Shown one piece after another: positions 1 to 11,559 of a DNA stretch of 64,000 bases. This stretch comes from Thalassospira mesophila (lineage in GTDB: Bacteria > Pseudomonadota > Alphaproteobacteria > Rhodospirillales > Thalassospiraceae), in NCBI RefSeq assembly GCF_002115755.1, contig NZ_JFKA01000004.1:372001-436000 (forward strand), read 5' to 3'. The translations under genes were made by a program, and so were the position numbers. Within the stretch, counting starts at the first letter, position 1. Every line of letters begins with the position of its first letter. A model generated the notes under the pieces. It was not told where the DNA came from. It was given only the letters and a program-made list of their open reading frames with translations, and made no database searches.

Positions 1-1823
1 CGCAATATTTACAAGACGACTGGCATTTTATTGATTGCCCCGGCTCGGTCGATTTTGCCCAGGACAGCCGCGACGCCCTGATGGTGTGCGATGTGGCGAT
101 TGTTGTGGTCGAATCCGATGTTGAAAAAATGATTACCGCCGCCCCGGTTTTGCAGTTTCTTGATTACAACCGTATTCCGCATCTGATTTTTATCAACAAA
201 ATCGACACCGGCAACTGCCGCATCCGCCACAGCCTTGCCGCCTTGCAAGACCTGACCACGCGGCCGCTGATATTGCGCGAAATCCCCCTTCGCGACCATG
301 CCGATAGCCCCGATATTACCGGCTTTGTCGATCTGGTATCGGAACGTGCTTATCAATACCTTGATGATGGCAGCCCGTCGCGCATGATCGCCCTGCCCGC
401 CCGCACCAAACCCGACGAAGACACCGCACGCGACACCCTGCTTGAACAGCTTGCCGACTTTGACGACGGCCTGCTTGAACAAATTCTTGAAGACCACACA
501 CCGGCTACAGGTGAAATCTATGACAATCTGGGCCGTGATCTGGCACAAGACCTTATTGTACCCGTATTTTTCGGCTCTGCCGAGCGCAACCGGGGCATTC
601 GCCGCCTGTTAAAGGCCCTGCGCCACGAGGCCCCCTCGCCCGATATTGCCGCCTATCGACTGGGCATCGACCCGGCGGCAGACCAGCCCGCAGTGCAAAT
701 TTTTAAAACCATCCACCTGCCGCACGAAGGGCGATTTTGCATTGGCCGGGTTTTATCGGGCACCATTAACAACGGCGATAATCTGGGCAGCGAACACGCC
801 AATGCAATATGCAGCCTGTTTGGCCCCCGCCATGATAAAATTGATACCGCCCCGACGGGCGCTGTTATTGGCCTGCCGCGCATGAACCATGCGCGCACCG
901 GCACATTGCTGACCTTGCAAACAAATAACCCGGTGGAATTATGGCCAGCCCCGTTGCCACCGCTTTACCAGCTTGCCCTTATCGTTAACAAACCCGGCGA
1001 CGATGTTAAGCTAAACGAAGCCCTGCGCTATATTTGCGAGCAGGATCGATCCTTGTCGGTGTTGCATCATGAACGCACCGGCCAACTGATTTTGCAGGGT
1101 CAGGGCGATATCCATTTGCAGTTGGTGTTATCGCAACTGGCCGAGCGCTATCATGTCGATATTGGCACCGCACCGGTCGCAACCGGATTTGAAGAAACCA
1201 TCCGCAGTTCGTTTGAGGCCCATGGCCGTTACAAAAAACAAAGCGGCGGTCACGGCCAGTTTGGAGATGTCAAAATCTCAGCCCGTCCCCTTCCCCGTGG
1301 GGCGGGTTTCGCATTTATAGACGCCATTGTCGGCGGGGCGATCCCCCGGCAATATATCGGGGCTGTGCAAAAAGGTATTCTGGATGGCTTGCGCACCGGG
1401 CCGCTGGGCTTTCCCGTGGTTGATCTGGAGGTGACCTTGCATGACGGGGCCTTTCACGCGGTTGACAGCTCGGACCAGGCTTTTCAAATGGCCGGTCGCC
1501 TAGCCCTTGCCGATGGCTTGAAAACCGCAGGGCCGATATTGCTGGAACCTGTCGAGGATGTGATTTTTGTTATCCCAAGCAGTTGCACATCAAAAACCCA
1601 ACGCCTGATCACCACGCGCCGGGGCCAGATTTTGGGTTTTAACCCCCGCGAAGGATGGCCGGGATGGGACGAAATACAGGCCCGCGTGCCAACGGCAGAA
1701 ACCGGCGACATGGTGATGGAGCTGCGTTCGGTCACGCTGGGAACCGGTTTTTTCACCAAGCAGTTTTCCCACATGCAGGAGGTTTCCGGCAAGGCGCTAG
1801 ACGCCGCCCTAACCCCCCGTTAA
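1..1823 (+). CDS. EF-G-like translational GTPase, 5' end outside window
   Basis: The reading frame is open from base 3 and gives 606 visible residues, so the N-terminus with the P-loop (G1) lies off the left edge. Visible GTPase motifs are G3 (DCPGSVDF, about visible residues 12-19) and G4 (NKID). EF-G domains II-V follow, including the domain IV stretch KKQSGGHGQFGD and the domain V stretch ELRSVTLGTGFF. Canonical EF-G has DTPGHVDF in G3; here the catalytic His is Ser. That substitution is typical of EF-G paralogues rather than the main translocase, so this is probably a FusA2-like protein of uncertain ribosomal role. No str-operon neighbours (rpsL, rpsG, tuf) are present, which agrees with a paralogue. 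Confidence 0.85.
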   Translation, partial: QYLQDDWHFIDCPGSVDFAQDSRDALMVCDVAIVVVESDVEKMITAAPVLQFLDYNRIPHLIFINKIDTGNCRIRHSLAALQDLTTRPLILREIPLRDHADSPDITGFVDLVSERAYQYLDDGSPSRMIALPARTKPDEDTARDTLLEQLADFDDGLLEQILEDHTPATGEIYDNLGRDLAQDLIVPVFFGSAERNRGIRRLLKALRHEAPSPDIAAYRLGIDPAADQPAVQIFKTIHLPHEGRFCIGRVLSGTINNGDNLGSEHANAICSLFGPRHDKIDTAPTGAVIGLPRMNHARTGTLLTLQTNNPVELWPAPLPPLYQLALIVNKPGDDVKLNEALRYICEQDRSLSVLHHERTGQLILQGQGDIHLQLVLSQLAERYHVDIGTAPVATGFEETIRSSFEAHGRYKKQSGGHGQFGDVKISARPLPRGAGFAFIDAIVGGAIPRQYIGAVQKGILDGLRTGPLGFPVVDLEVTLHDGAFHAVDSSDQAFQMAGRLALADGLKTAGPILLEPVEDVIFVIPSSCTSKTQRLITTRRGQILGFNPREGWPGWDEIQARVPTAETGDMVMELRSVTLGTGFFTKQFSHMQEVSGKALDAALTPR

Positions 1824-1965
1824 TACCGGGTTTCCAGTAATAGATTTGATCTATGTTCAAACATTAAACTATTGATTGGCATTATATTTTTCCATGAAAG
1901 ATAATGTCTTCAGAGATCAGAAACACCGCGCGGCGCAAGCCCGATTTTAATGGCAGGAGAGCATA

Positions 1966-2436
1966 ATGCAGATTGATATTGGTATTAACGAAAAGAACCG
2001 TACCGACATCGCAACGGGCCTTGGCCGTGTCTTGGCTGATTCCTATGCGCTATATCTGAAAACGCACAATTTTCACTGGAATGTGACCGGGCCGATGTTT
2101 CAGACCCTGCACACCATGTTTGAACAGCAATATACCGAACTCGCCATGGCGGTTGATGAACTTGCCGAGCGTATCCGGTCGCTGGGTGCCTTTGCCCCGG
2201 CCAGCTTTTCGGCTTATTCGGAGCTAAGCTCCATTCCCGAGGAAAAAGGCGTTCCCGCCGCCAAGGATATGATCAAGCAACTGGTTGAAGGCCATGAAAC
2301 CGTGATTAAAACGGCGCGTGCGCTCTATCCGCTGTGTGATGAAGCCGATGACGACGCCACCGCCGACCTGCTGACCCAGCGCATTCAGATCCACGAAAAA
2401 ACGGCATGGATGCTGCGTTCCCTGCTTGAAGCTTGA
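1966..2436 (+). CDS. dps: Dps family DNA-protecting ferritin-like protein
   Basis: The product is 156 residues, the normal size for Dps, which forms dodecamers that oxidise and store iron with peroxide and bind DNA under stress. The ferroxidase signature is visible: [10 protein letters not shown] near residues 34-43, then [11 protein letters not shown] near 65-75. The four-helix pattern continues to the end. The start is supported by AGGAGAG six bases before the ATG. It stands alone between the EF-G-like gene and msrP and is followed by a weak GC hairpin. Its upstream 140 bases are AT-rich and probably hold its own promoter. Confidence 0.93.
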   Translation: MQIDIGINEKNRTDIATGLGRVLADSYALYLKTHNFHWNVTGPMFQTLHTMFEQQYTELAMAVDELAERIRSLGAFAPASFSAYSELSSIPEEKGVPAAKDMIKQLVEGHETVIKTARALYPLCDEADDDATADLLTQRIQIHEKTAWMLRSLLEA

Positions 2437-2505
2437 TCTGTTACCGGGCGGGGCGGACTAACCAGCCCCGATGCTGATCACAATATTACCCGGCATTTAT
2501 TAAAT

Positions 2506-2531
2506 GGCCCTGCAGTTGCGGGGCCGTTTTG
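2506..2531 (+). terminator. weak hairpin downstream of dps
   Basis: A five-base-pair stem GGCCC/GGGCC with a ten-base loop is followed by GTTTTG. It is 70 bases after the dps stop and is a plausible but weak intrinsic terminator. Confidence 0.4.
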
Positions 2532-2686
2532 CGTTGATCGGACAGGCTTTTTTTCGCGTATCAAGGTAACACTGCGCCAAATCATCACCGGCCCCTCACC
2601 GAGGCGTGACTTGCCCAAATCAGATTTTGGCGGGATTCTAAAACGCACACGGCGCACGCCATTCGTAGTGAACAGGAGAAAACCAC

Positions 2687-3655
2687 ATGCTGATCAAACG
2701 CAAGCGCGGCTGGGAATTACCGGAAAGCGCGGCGACGCCGGAAGCCATCTATCGCAATCGTCGCAATTTCATCAAGGGCATTACCGCAGGCACCCTGGGT
2801 GCCGCCGCCGCCACATTGCCCGCCGGGCGCGCCTTTGCCCAGGCCGCCGCCCCCAATGCCGACCTGTACCCGGCCAAACATAACGATGCCTATACGGTGG
2901 ACCGCGCGATTACCCCCAAGGCAAAGGCGACCACCTATAATAACTTCTACGAATTTGGTTCGCACAAATTCATATCCGATGCCGCCCAGGCAATGAAGAT
3001 CACGCCCTGGACTGTCCAGATCGATGGCATGGTTGAAAAACCGATCGAAATGGATTTTGACGATCTGGTGCGCAAAATGCCGCTCGAAGAACGGGTTTAC
3101 CGGTTTCGCTGTGTTGAAGCATGGGCGATGACCGTGCCCTGGACCGGTTTTCCGATGAAGGCACTGGTGGATTTTGCCAAGCCGACATCGGGGGCAAAAT
3201 ACATTCAAATGCAAACCGCCGAACAAAAAGACACCATGCCGGGCCTGAAACAGTTCTGGTATCCGTGGCCCTATACCGAAGGCCTGACCATGGCCGAGGC
3301 CACAAACGAGCTGACCATGATTGCAACCGGCCTGTATGGAGAGCCGCTTCCCAAACAGAACGGCGCGCCGTTGCGTCTGGTAACGCCGTGGAAATATGGT
3401 TTTAAAAACATTAAATCCATCGTCAAATTCACCTTCACCGACAAACGCCCGGTTGGCTATTGGGAAAGCCTGGCCGACAGCGAATATGGCTTTTGGGCCA
3501 ATGTGAACCCCAAGGTGCCCCACCCCCGCTGGAGCCAGGCACAGGAACGATTGTTATCGAACGGCGACGAAGTTCCGACCCAGCTGTTTAACGGTTATGG
3601 CGACTATGTCGCCGACATTTACAAAGGCATGGACGGCGAAAAACTCTACATGTAA
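2687..3655 (+). CDS. msrP: Protein-methionine-sulfoxide reductase catalytic subunit MsrP (YedY)
   Basis: The product is 322 residues, a periplasmic molybdopterin enzyme that repairs oxidised methionines in envelope proteins. A twin-arginine signal is visible (NRRNFIKGITAG, residues 25-36) with a likely cleavage after AFA near residue 51. The molybdenum-ligating cysteine sits in YRFRCVEAWAM. Length and motif order match E. coli MsrP. AGGAG lies eight bases before the ATG. The usual partner msrQ, a haem membrane protein that donates electrons, is not adjacent; the next gene is a cupin behind a strong terminator. MsrQ may be encoded elsewhere. Confidence 0.93.
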   Translation: MLIKRKRGWELPESAATPEAIYRNRRNFIKGITAGTLGAAAATLPAGRAFAQAAAPNADLYPAKHNDAYTVDRAITPKAKATTYNNFYEFGSHKFISDAAQAMKITPWTVQIDGMVEKPIEMDFDDLVRKMPLEERVYRFRCVEAWAMTVPWTGFPMKALVDFAKPTSGAKYIQMQTAEQKDTMPGLKQFWYPWPYTEGLTMAEATNELTMIATGLYGEPLPKQNGAPLRLVTPWKYGFKNIKSIVKFTFTDKRPVGYWESLADSEYGFWANVNPKVPHPRWSQAQERLLSNGDEVPTQLFNGYGDYVADIYKGMDGEKLYM

Positions 3656-3692
3656 TCGCCTTTTGCGGTTTAAACGCATGGCTGCTTTGTCA

Positions 3693-3720
3693 GGGTCGGC
3701 TTTGTGCCGACCCTTCTTTT
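3693..3720 (+). terminator. Intrinsic terminator of msrP
   Basis: A perfect eight-base-pair stem GGGTCGGC/GCCGACCC with loop TTTGT is followed by TTCTTTT. It ends msrP transcription and separates it from the cupin gene. Confidence 0.85.
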
Positions 3721-3769
3721 CGGTATATGTTGCGCGCAATTCTTACAACCGGAACGAAGGGGCTTCATT

Positions 3770-4129
3770 TTGCCCAACGCAACCCTCGCCAACCTGTTTG
3801 CCGCCCTTCCCGATGCCACAAACGGCGAAGTTTTCGACGAAATCCTGCGATCCCCGTGTTTGCGGATCGAACGGATTGTTTCGCACGGCCAATCCTCACC
3901 CGAAACCGGCTGGTATGACCAGCAACCCGCCGAATGGGTGATATTGCTCACCGGCAGTGCTGAAATTCTGTTTGAAAACGAAGAAACCGGCCGGGTTTTA
4001 AAAGCAGGCGACCATTTATACATCCCACCCCATTACCGCCACCGCGTGGTCTGGACCGAACAAAACGCCGAAACCGTGTGGCTGGCGGTGTTTTTTGATG
4101 GCCGTGGCGTGCATCACAAAACCGGTTAA
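3770..4129 (+). CDS. Small cupin-domain protein
   Basis: The product is about 119 residues and forms a single cupin beta-barrel. Visible elements are EWVILLTGSAEILFE (strand pair of cupin motif 1), LKAGDHLYIPPHYRHRV (the G-D-x-x-x-I-P-x-x-x-x-H core) and a final strand ETVWLAVFF. Cupins of this type bind a metal or small ligand; no substrate can be assigned. I chose the TTG at 3770 because AAGGGG lies eight bases upstream, whereas an upstream in-frame ATG at 3704 falls inside the msrP terminator and has no ribosome site. It converges with uvrB. Confidence 0.7.
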   Translation: MPNATLANLFAALPDATNGEVFDEILRSPCLRIERIVSHGQSSPETGWYDQQPAEWVILLTGSAEILFENEETGRVLKAGDHLYIPPHYRHRVVWTEQNAETVWLAVFFDGRGVHHKTG

Positions 4130-4145
4130 GCCGCGCCAACCGCGT

Positions 4146-4174
4146 GGTCACGCCAGTTAAAGGCTGGCGCGACC
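4146..4174. terminator. Hairpin between convergent cupin gene and uvrB
   Basis: The stem GGTC-A-CGCCAG pairs with CTGGCG-C-GACC (ten pairs, one mismatch, seven-base loop). No T-run follows on either strand, so its role as a shared terminator is only suggested by position. Confidence 0.35.
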
Positions 4175-4202
4175 AATCTGTGCCATTCCAGCAGACAGGC
4201 GA

Positions 4203-7972
<3,770 letters not shown>

Positions 7973-7999
7973 GCTTCGCCCCTTTACCAATTTCCGATC

Positions 8000-8032
8000 A
8001 AAGCCCGGCAGTCTTGCCGGGCTTTGTTTTTT
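8000..8032 (+). terminator. Intrinsic terminator of the aminotransferase gene
   Basis: An eleven-base-pair perfect stem AAAGCCCGGCA/TGCCGGGCTTT with a four-base loop is followed by GTTTTTT. Confidence 0.92.
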
Positions 8033-8087
8033 GGCGCATGATAAATCCCATAAATCAGTACCAAATAACCGATAAATCAGGAAAGCC

Positions 8088-8954
8088 ATGCCGGTTCGCG
8101 ATTTTAGCATCACCATCGACGGGGTGCGCCTTGCCTGCCAGTCCGTCACGCCAGAACCACCCGCACCAGCCGCCAAACCGCCTGTGATGTGGGCGAATGG
8201 CGACGCCCCGACCATTGTCATGCTGCATGAAGCCCTGGGTACCATTCGCATGTGGCGCGATTTTCCGCAAAGGCTGGCCAATGAAACCGGGTGCCCGTGC
8301 CTGATTTATGAGCGGCGCGGACACGGCAAATCGGACCCGCAAGACATTGTGCCGCGCCCGGTTGATTTTCATAACGAGGAAACCGACCGGTTTTTAAACG
8401 GCGTGATCACGCACCGGAACCTGAAAAACCCGATCCTGTTTGGCCACAGCGACGGTGCCACCATTGCCCTTAAATATGCCGCCCGCTTTCCCGCCGTCCC
8501 CCGCGCCGTGATCAGCCTGGCCGCCCATGTGTTTGTTGAAGATGTGACAATTAATGGCATTGAAACGGCGGCGCAAACCTATGCCAGTACCGACTGGAAG
8601 TCGCGTCTGGAACGCCACCATTTTGATCAGACCGACACCGTTTTTCGCGCCTGGGTCGATACCTGGCGGCAGCCAAATTTCAAAAACTGGCACATGATTG
8701 ACGAACTACCGGCCATCATATGCCCGGCCCTGATCTTGCAAGGTGACGACGACCCGTTTGGCAGCGAGGACCAGGTTACCACCATTCGCGACCATGTAAG
8801 CGGCCCGGTAATTGCCCGTATTATCAAGGGTTGCGGCCATATTCCCCACCTTGAAGCACCCGATAAAGTTCTCGAGTCGGTTCGTCACTTTCTGGACACT
8901 TTTTCGAAGGCAAAAACGCCTCCGCCCCCCACAAGCCTGCGGGCAAAAGCATAA
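8088..8954 (+). CDS. Alpha/beta-hydrolase fold protein
   Basis: The product is 288 residues with no signal peptide. The catalytic triad is visible: nucleophile Ser in FGHSDGAT (near residue 121), acid in LQGDDDPFG, and His in GCGHIPHLEAP. An oxyanion segment MLHEALGTIRMWRDFP precedes it. These are features of the esterase/epoxide-hydrolase/pimeloyl-ester group, but the substrate cannot be read. A Pro-rich tail ends the protein. It is convergent with ahpD and shares the intervening hairpin. Confidence 0.88.
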   Translation: MPVRDFSITIDGVRLACQSVTPEPPAPAAKPPVMWANGDAPTIVMLHEALGTIRMWRDFPQRLANETGCPCLIYERRGHGKSDPQDIVPRPVDFHNEETDRFLNGVITHRNLKNPILFGHSDGATIALKYAARFPAVPRAVISLAAHVFVEDVTINGIETAAQTYASTDWKSRLERHHFDQTDTVFRAWVDTWRQPNFKNWHMIDELPAIICPALILQGDDDPFGSEDQVTTIRDHVSGPVIARIIKGCGHIPHLEAPDKVLESVRHFLDTFSKAKTPPPPTSLRAKA

Positions 8955-8988
8955 AAAAAACCGATGGTCGGGGAGAGACCATCGGTTT
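8951..8988 (-). terminator. Terminator of ahpD (minus strand)
   Basis: A twelve-base-pair perfect stem AAACCGATGGTC/GACCATCGGTTT is followed on the minus strand by eight consecutive T's (the A-run at 8953-8960). It lies 90 bases beyond the ahpD stop and overlaps the stop of the convergent hydrolase gene. Confidence 0.88.
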
Positions 8989-9077
8989 CAAGGTTCGGGC
9001 GGGATGGCATTTTCAAACCACTCCGCCGTCTGTCTCGTTGGGGGAAAAGACAGGGTCGTCAGGGATTATGTCGAAGA

Positions 9078-9611
9078 TTAACCTTCGAGGGCTTCTTCGG
9101 CATCAAGCACGGCAGCAATCGCATGGATAACCGATGCAATGCGCACAGCGTTCTGAACAACTTCCTTGTTCAAACCTGCCTGCTTGAGAATTTTTTCGTG
9201 GCTGTCGATGCACATGCCGCAGCCATTAATGGCGGAAACAGCCAGCGAGAACAGCTCGAAATCAGCTTTATCAATGCCTGGCTTGCCAATGATGTTCATG
9301 CGCAGGCGGGCAGGCATGGTGGCGTATTCTTTTTCCGACACCAGATGCGTGAAACGGTAATAAATATTGTTCATGCCCATGATCGCAGCCGCACCTTTGG
9401 ATGCTTCAAGCGCTTCGGGGGTCAGTTTGCCTTCGGCTTCGGCGGCCACAGCACGCAGCAATTTTGCATTGCGCGACGCATAGGCGCAGGCCAGTGCCGT
9501 TCCATAAACCTGTTGGTCGGTCATGCCGGGGTTATTAAAAAGGCTGCTCAGGTTCAGTTTCAAGTCCTTGGCATAGGCCGGCAAGGAGTCTTTAATTTCA
9601 GCGATAGACAT
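9078..9611 (-). CDS. ahpD: Alkyl hydroperoxide reductase AhpD, AhpC-reducing disulfide reductase
   Basis: The product is 177 residues. AhpD belongs to the carboxymuconolactone-decarboxylase fold and re-reduces the peroxiredoxin AhpC. The redox site CGMC with the proton-relay His is present (C131, C134, H138), matching C130/C133/H137 of the Mycobacterium tuberculosis enzyme. The start [11 protein letters not shown] fits the family and has AGGA eight bases upstream; an ATG three codons earlier has no usable ribosome site. It lies 193 bases downstream of ahpC on the same strand and is probably co-transcribed with it. Confidence 0.95.
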   Translation of the reverse strand: MSIAEIKDSLPAYAKDLKLNLSSLFNNPGMTDQQVYGTALACAYASRNAKLLRAVAAEAEGKLTPEALEASKGAAAIMGMNNIYYRFTHLVSEKEYATMPARLRMNIIGKPGIDKADFELFSLAVSAINGCGMCIDSHEKILKQAGLNKEVVQNAVRIASVIHAIAAVLDAEEALEG

Positions 9612-9675
9612 GGAAAACATCCTGATTTTTGTGAGAAATTAACGCTACTGTCCGGTACGCTTCGGGCGAACCGTT

Positions 9676-9773
9676 CCATCTGTGAACCAGATGGTGCATT
9701 GACCCGGCCCTTGATCAGGCTGACACGGTAAATTCCGTGCGGGTCAGAGGGGACCGGGCACTTTGCCCGGTCC
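9676..9773 (-). promoter_or_regulatory. Three consecutive hairpins between ahpC and ahpD
   Basis: Three inverted repeats lie in the gap: CCATCTG/CAGATGG (9676-9694), CACGG/CCGTG (9724-9739) and a strong ten-base-pair GGACCGGGCA/TGCCCGGTCC with a three-base loop (9751-9773). None has a T-run. They could attenuate or stabilise parts of the ahpCD transcript so that peroxiredoxin exceeds its reductase; this is inference. Confidence 0.5.
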
Positions 9774-9804
9774 GGATATCAAGGCCAGTTCCAAACCAGA
9801 TGGT

Positions 9805-10332
9805 TTAGAGGGTGGCTTCACCCTTGGTCCAGTTGCACGGGCAGAGCTCGTCTGTCTGCAGTGCATCAAGAATACGCAAGGTTTCCTGCGGGTTACGACC
9901 AACAGAAAGATCGTTCACCTGAACGTGGCGGATAATGCCTTCCGGATCGACGATGAAAGTGGCGCGCAAAGCAACGCCTTCACCTTTGGCGATCACGCCA
10001 AGTGCATTTGCCAGTTCTTTCTTTTCATCGGCCAGCCACACGAACGGGCTATCGCCCAGGTCTTCGTGGTGGGTACGCCATGCGGCGTGAACGAAATCGG
10101 TATCGGTCGAGCAGCCGAGAAGAACGGCATCGCGATCTTCAAAATCGCCGTTCAATTCGCCATAACCAACGATTTCGGTCGGGCAAACAAAGGTGAAATC
10201 CTTCGGCCAGAAGAACAGGATCTTCCATTTGCCTTCGTGGGATTTATCCGTAACCGGTGCAAAGCTGGCTTCGGATTTACCCGAAACACCGGTAAGATTG
10301 AACTCAGGAAGGGTATCACCAACGGTAAGCAT
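9805..10332 (-). CDS. ahpC: Peroxiredoxin AhpC (AhpD-coupled type)
   Basis: The product is 175 residues. The peroxidatic cysteine is C50 in DFTFVCPTE. The C-terminal DELCPCNW supplies resolving cysteines (C164, C166), the arrangement seen in AhpC proteins that are reduced by AhpD rather than by AhpF. It reduces hydrogen peroxide, organic peroxides and possibly peroxynitrite in the cytoplasm. It precedes ahpD and diverges from oxyR across 164 bases, so OxyR control is expected. Confidence 0.95.
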   Translation of the reverse strand: MLTVGDTLPEFNLTGVSGKSEASFAPVTDKSHEGKWKILFFWPKDFTFVCPTEIVGYGELNGDFEDRDAVLLGCSTDTDFVHAAWRTHHEDLGDSPFVWLADEKKELANALGVIAKGEGVALRATFIVDPEGIIRHVQVNDLSVGRNPQETLRILDALQTDELCPCNWTKGEATL

Positions 10333-10496
10333 ATCTGAACTCCTAACGCTTGTTTTCTAAAATCCCTTAAGGCCCCCGATGGGCCTCTTAAATTTAGTGT
10401 GCATGTGCAAAAAGCAACATCGCTGGTAGCGATTTGTAGATAATTGCATTACCTATGACCAATAAAATAAATCTGGTTTTTCGATAGGAAAAATTT
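10333..10496. promoter_or_regulatory. ahpC/oxyR divergent promoter region
   Basis: This AT-rich spacer separates ahpC and oxyR. It contains the dyad ATTG-N13-CAAT around 10447-10467 and a GATAATTGC...CTAT stretch that loosely resembles an OxyR ATAG/CTAT site. No copy matches the E. coli consensus well, so only the location, not the exact operator, is supported. Confidence 0.45.
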
Positions 10497-11420
10497 ATGG
10501 CCGCCCAACCCAGCATCAAACAGTTGAAATATCTGGTCGCGCTGGCGGAAACCGGCCATTTTGGCCGCGCTGCCGAGGCGTGCTTCATCACCCAGCCCAG
10601 CCTTTCCGCCGCCATAAGCGAGCTGGAAAACCTGCTGGGTGCGCAATTGGTGGAGCGAAACAAGCGCCAGGTATTGATAACCGCACTGGGTCAGGAAGTT
10701 GTTTCGCGGGCGCGGCATATTCTGCGCGAGGTCGATGAATTGACCGTGGTGGCCCATGCCGCCAACCAACCGCTGGTTGGCCCGATCAATATCGGTGTTA
10801 TCCCCACCATCGGCCCCTATTTGCTGCCCGATGTGATGGGCCGTTTGCGCGCTGGCTTTCCCAAGTTGCAGCCGTTTTTACGCGAAGACCAGACATCGAA
10901 ACTGGTAAACCTGCTGTTGGCTGGCAAGCTGGACCTGGCCCTGATCGCCCTGCCGATCGAGGAAAACGGTTTGGAAGACATGGACCTGTTTGAAGACCGG
11001 TTTGTTTTTGCCTGCAGCCCGGATAATCCACTAACGTCGAAAAAACACATCAATATCGACGATATCAAAGACGAAAAACTGTTGTTGCTGGAAGACGGGC
11101 ATTGCCTGCGCGATCAGGCGCTGGAAATTTGCCAGCGTGCCGGATGGAGCAAATCAGCCGATTTTCAGGCCAACAGCCTGTCAACACTGGTGCAGATGGT
11201 CGCAGCTGGCATCGGCTCCACCTTGCTGCCGGAAATGGCATTGGAAGTTGAAGCGCGCCGTCGCGACTCGATTGCCATTCTGCCCTTTGAAAACCCGGTG
11301 CCGGTACGCCGCATCGGGCTGGTGTGGCGGCGCAGTTCGGCGCGCAAGGCCGAATACCGCAAACTGGGTGCCTATTTGCGCGGGGCGTTAAACCCGTGCC
11401 GTGCAGCAGATGTGGCATGA
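10497..11420 (+). CDS. oxyR: Hydrogen-peroxide sensor OxyR (LysR family)
   Basis: The product is 307 residues. The N-terminal winged helix-turn-helix (ETGHFGRAAEACFITQPSLSAAI, split here around residues 18-40) is followed by a LysR effector domain. The two redox cysteines are C203 and C212 in LEDGHCLRDQALEICQ, nine residues apart exactly as C199/C208 of E. coli OxyR. Oxidation to a disulfide activates transcription. The divergent ahpC-ahpD genes are the expected target. Confidence 0.95.
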   Translation: MAAQPSIKQLKYLVALAETGHFGRAAEACFITQPSLSAAISELENLLGAQLVERNKRQVLITALGQEVVSRARHILREVDELTVVAHAANQPLVGPINIGVIPTIGPYLLPDVMGRLRAGFPKLQPFLREDQTSKLVNLLLAGKLDLALIALPIEENGLEDMDLFEDRFVFACSPDNPLTSKKHINIDDIKDEKLLLLEDGHCLRDQALEICQRAGWSKSADFQANSLSTLVQMVAAGIGSTLLPEMALEVEARRRDSIAILPFENPVPVRRIGLVWRRSSARKAEYRKLGAYLRGALNPCRAADVA

Positions 11421-11467
11421 AAGCCCCCCTGGCAGCGATAAGCGGCAATGAACAGCCATAATCGCGG

Positions 11468-11489
11468 GTGAAAGCGGTTTCACTTTACT
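11468..11489 (+). terminator. Weak hairpin downstream of oxyR
   Basis: The stem GTGAAA/TTTCAC with a four-base loop is followed by TTTACTG, 48 bases after the oxyR stop. It is short and only a tentative terminator. Confidence 0.3.
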
Positions 11490-11559
11490 GCGCAGCGCCT
11501 TCACGCATTAATCGGCCAACTTACGGCGATAACAGGAACCAAAACGGAAACAGACGCCG

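Noticed and set aside
1846-1862. TTGATCTATGTTCAA upstream of dps as an FNR box
   Set aside because: The half-sites are separated by one base too many (TTGA-N7-TCAA instead of N6).
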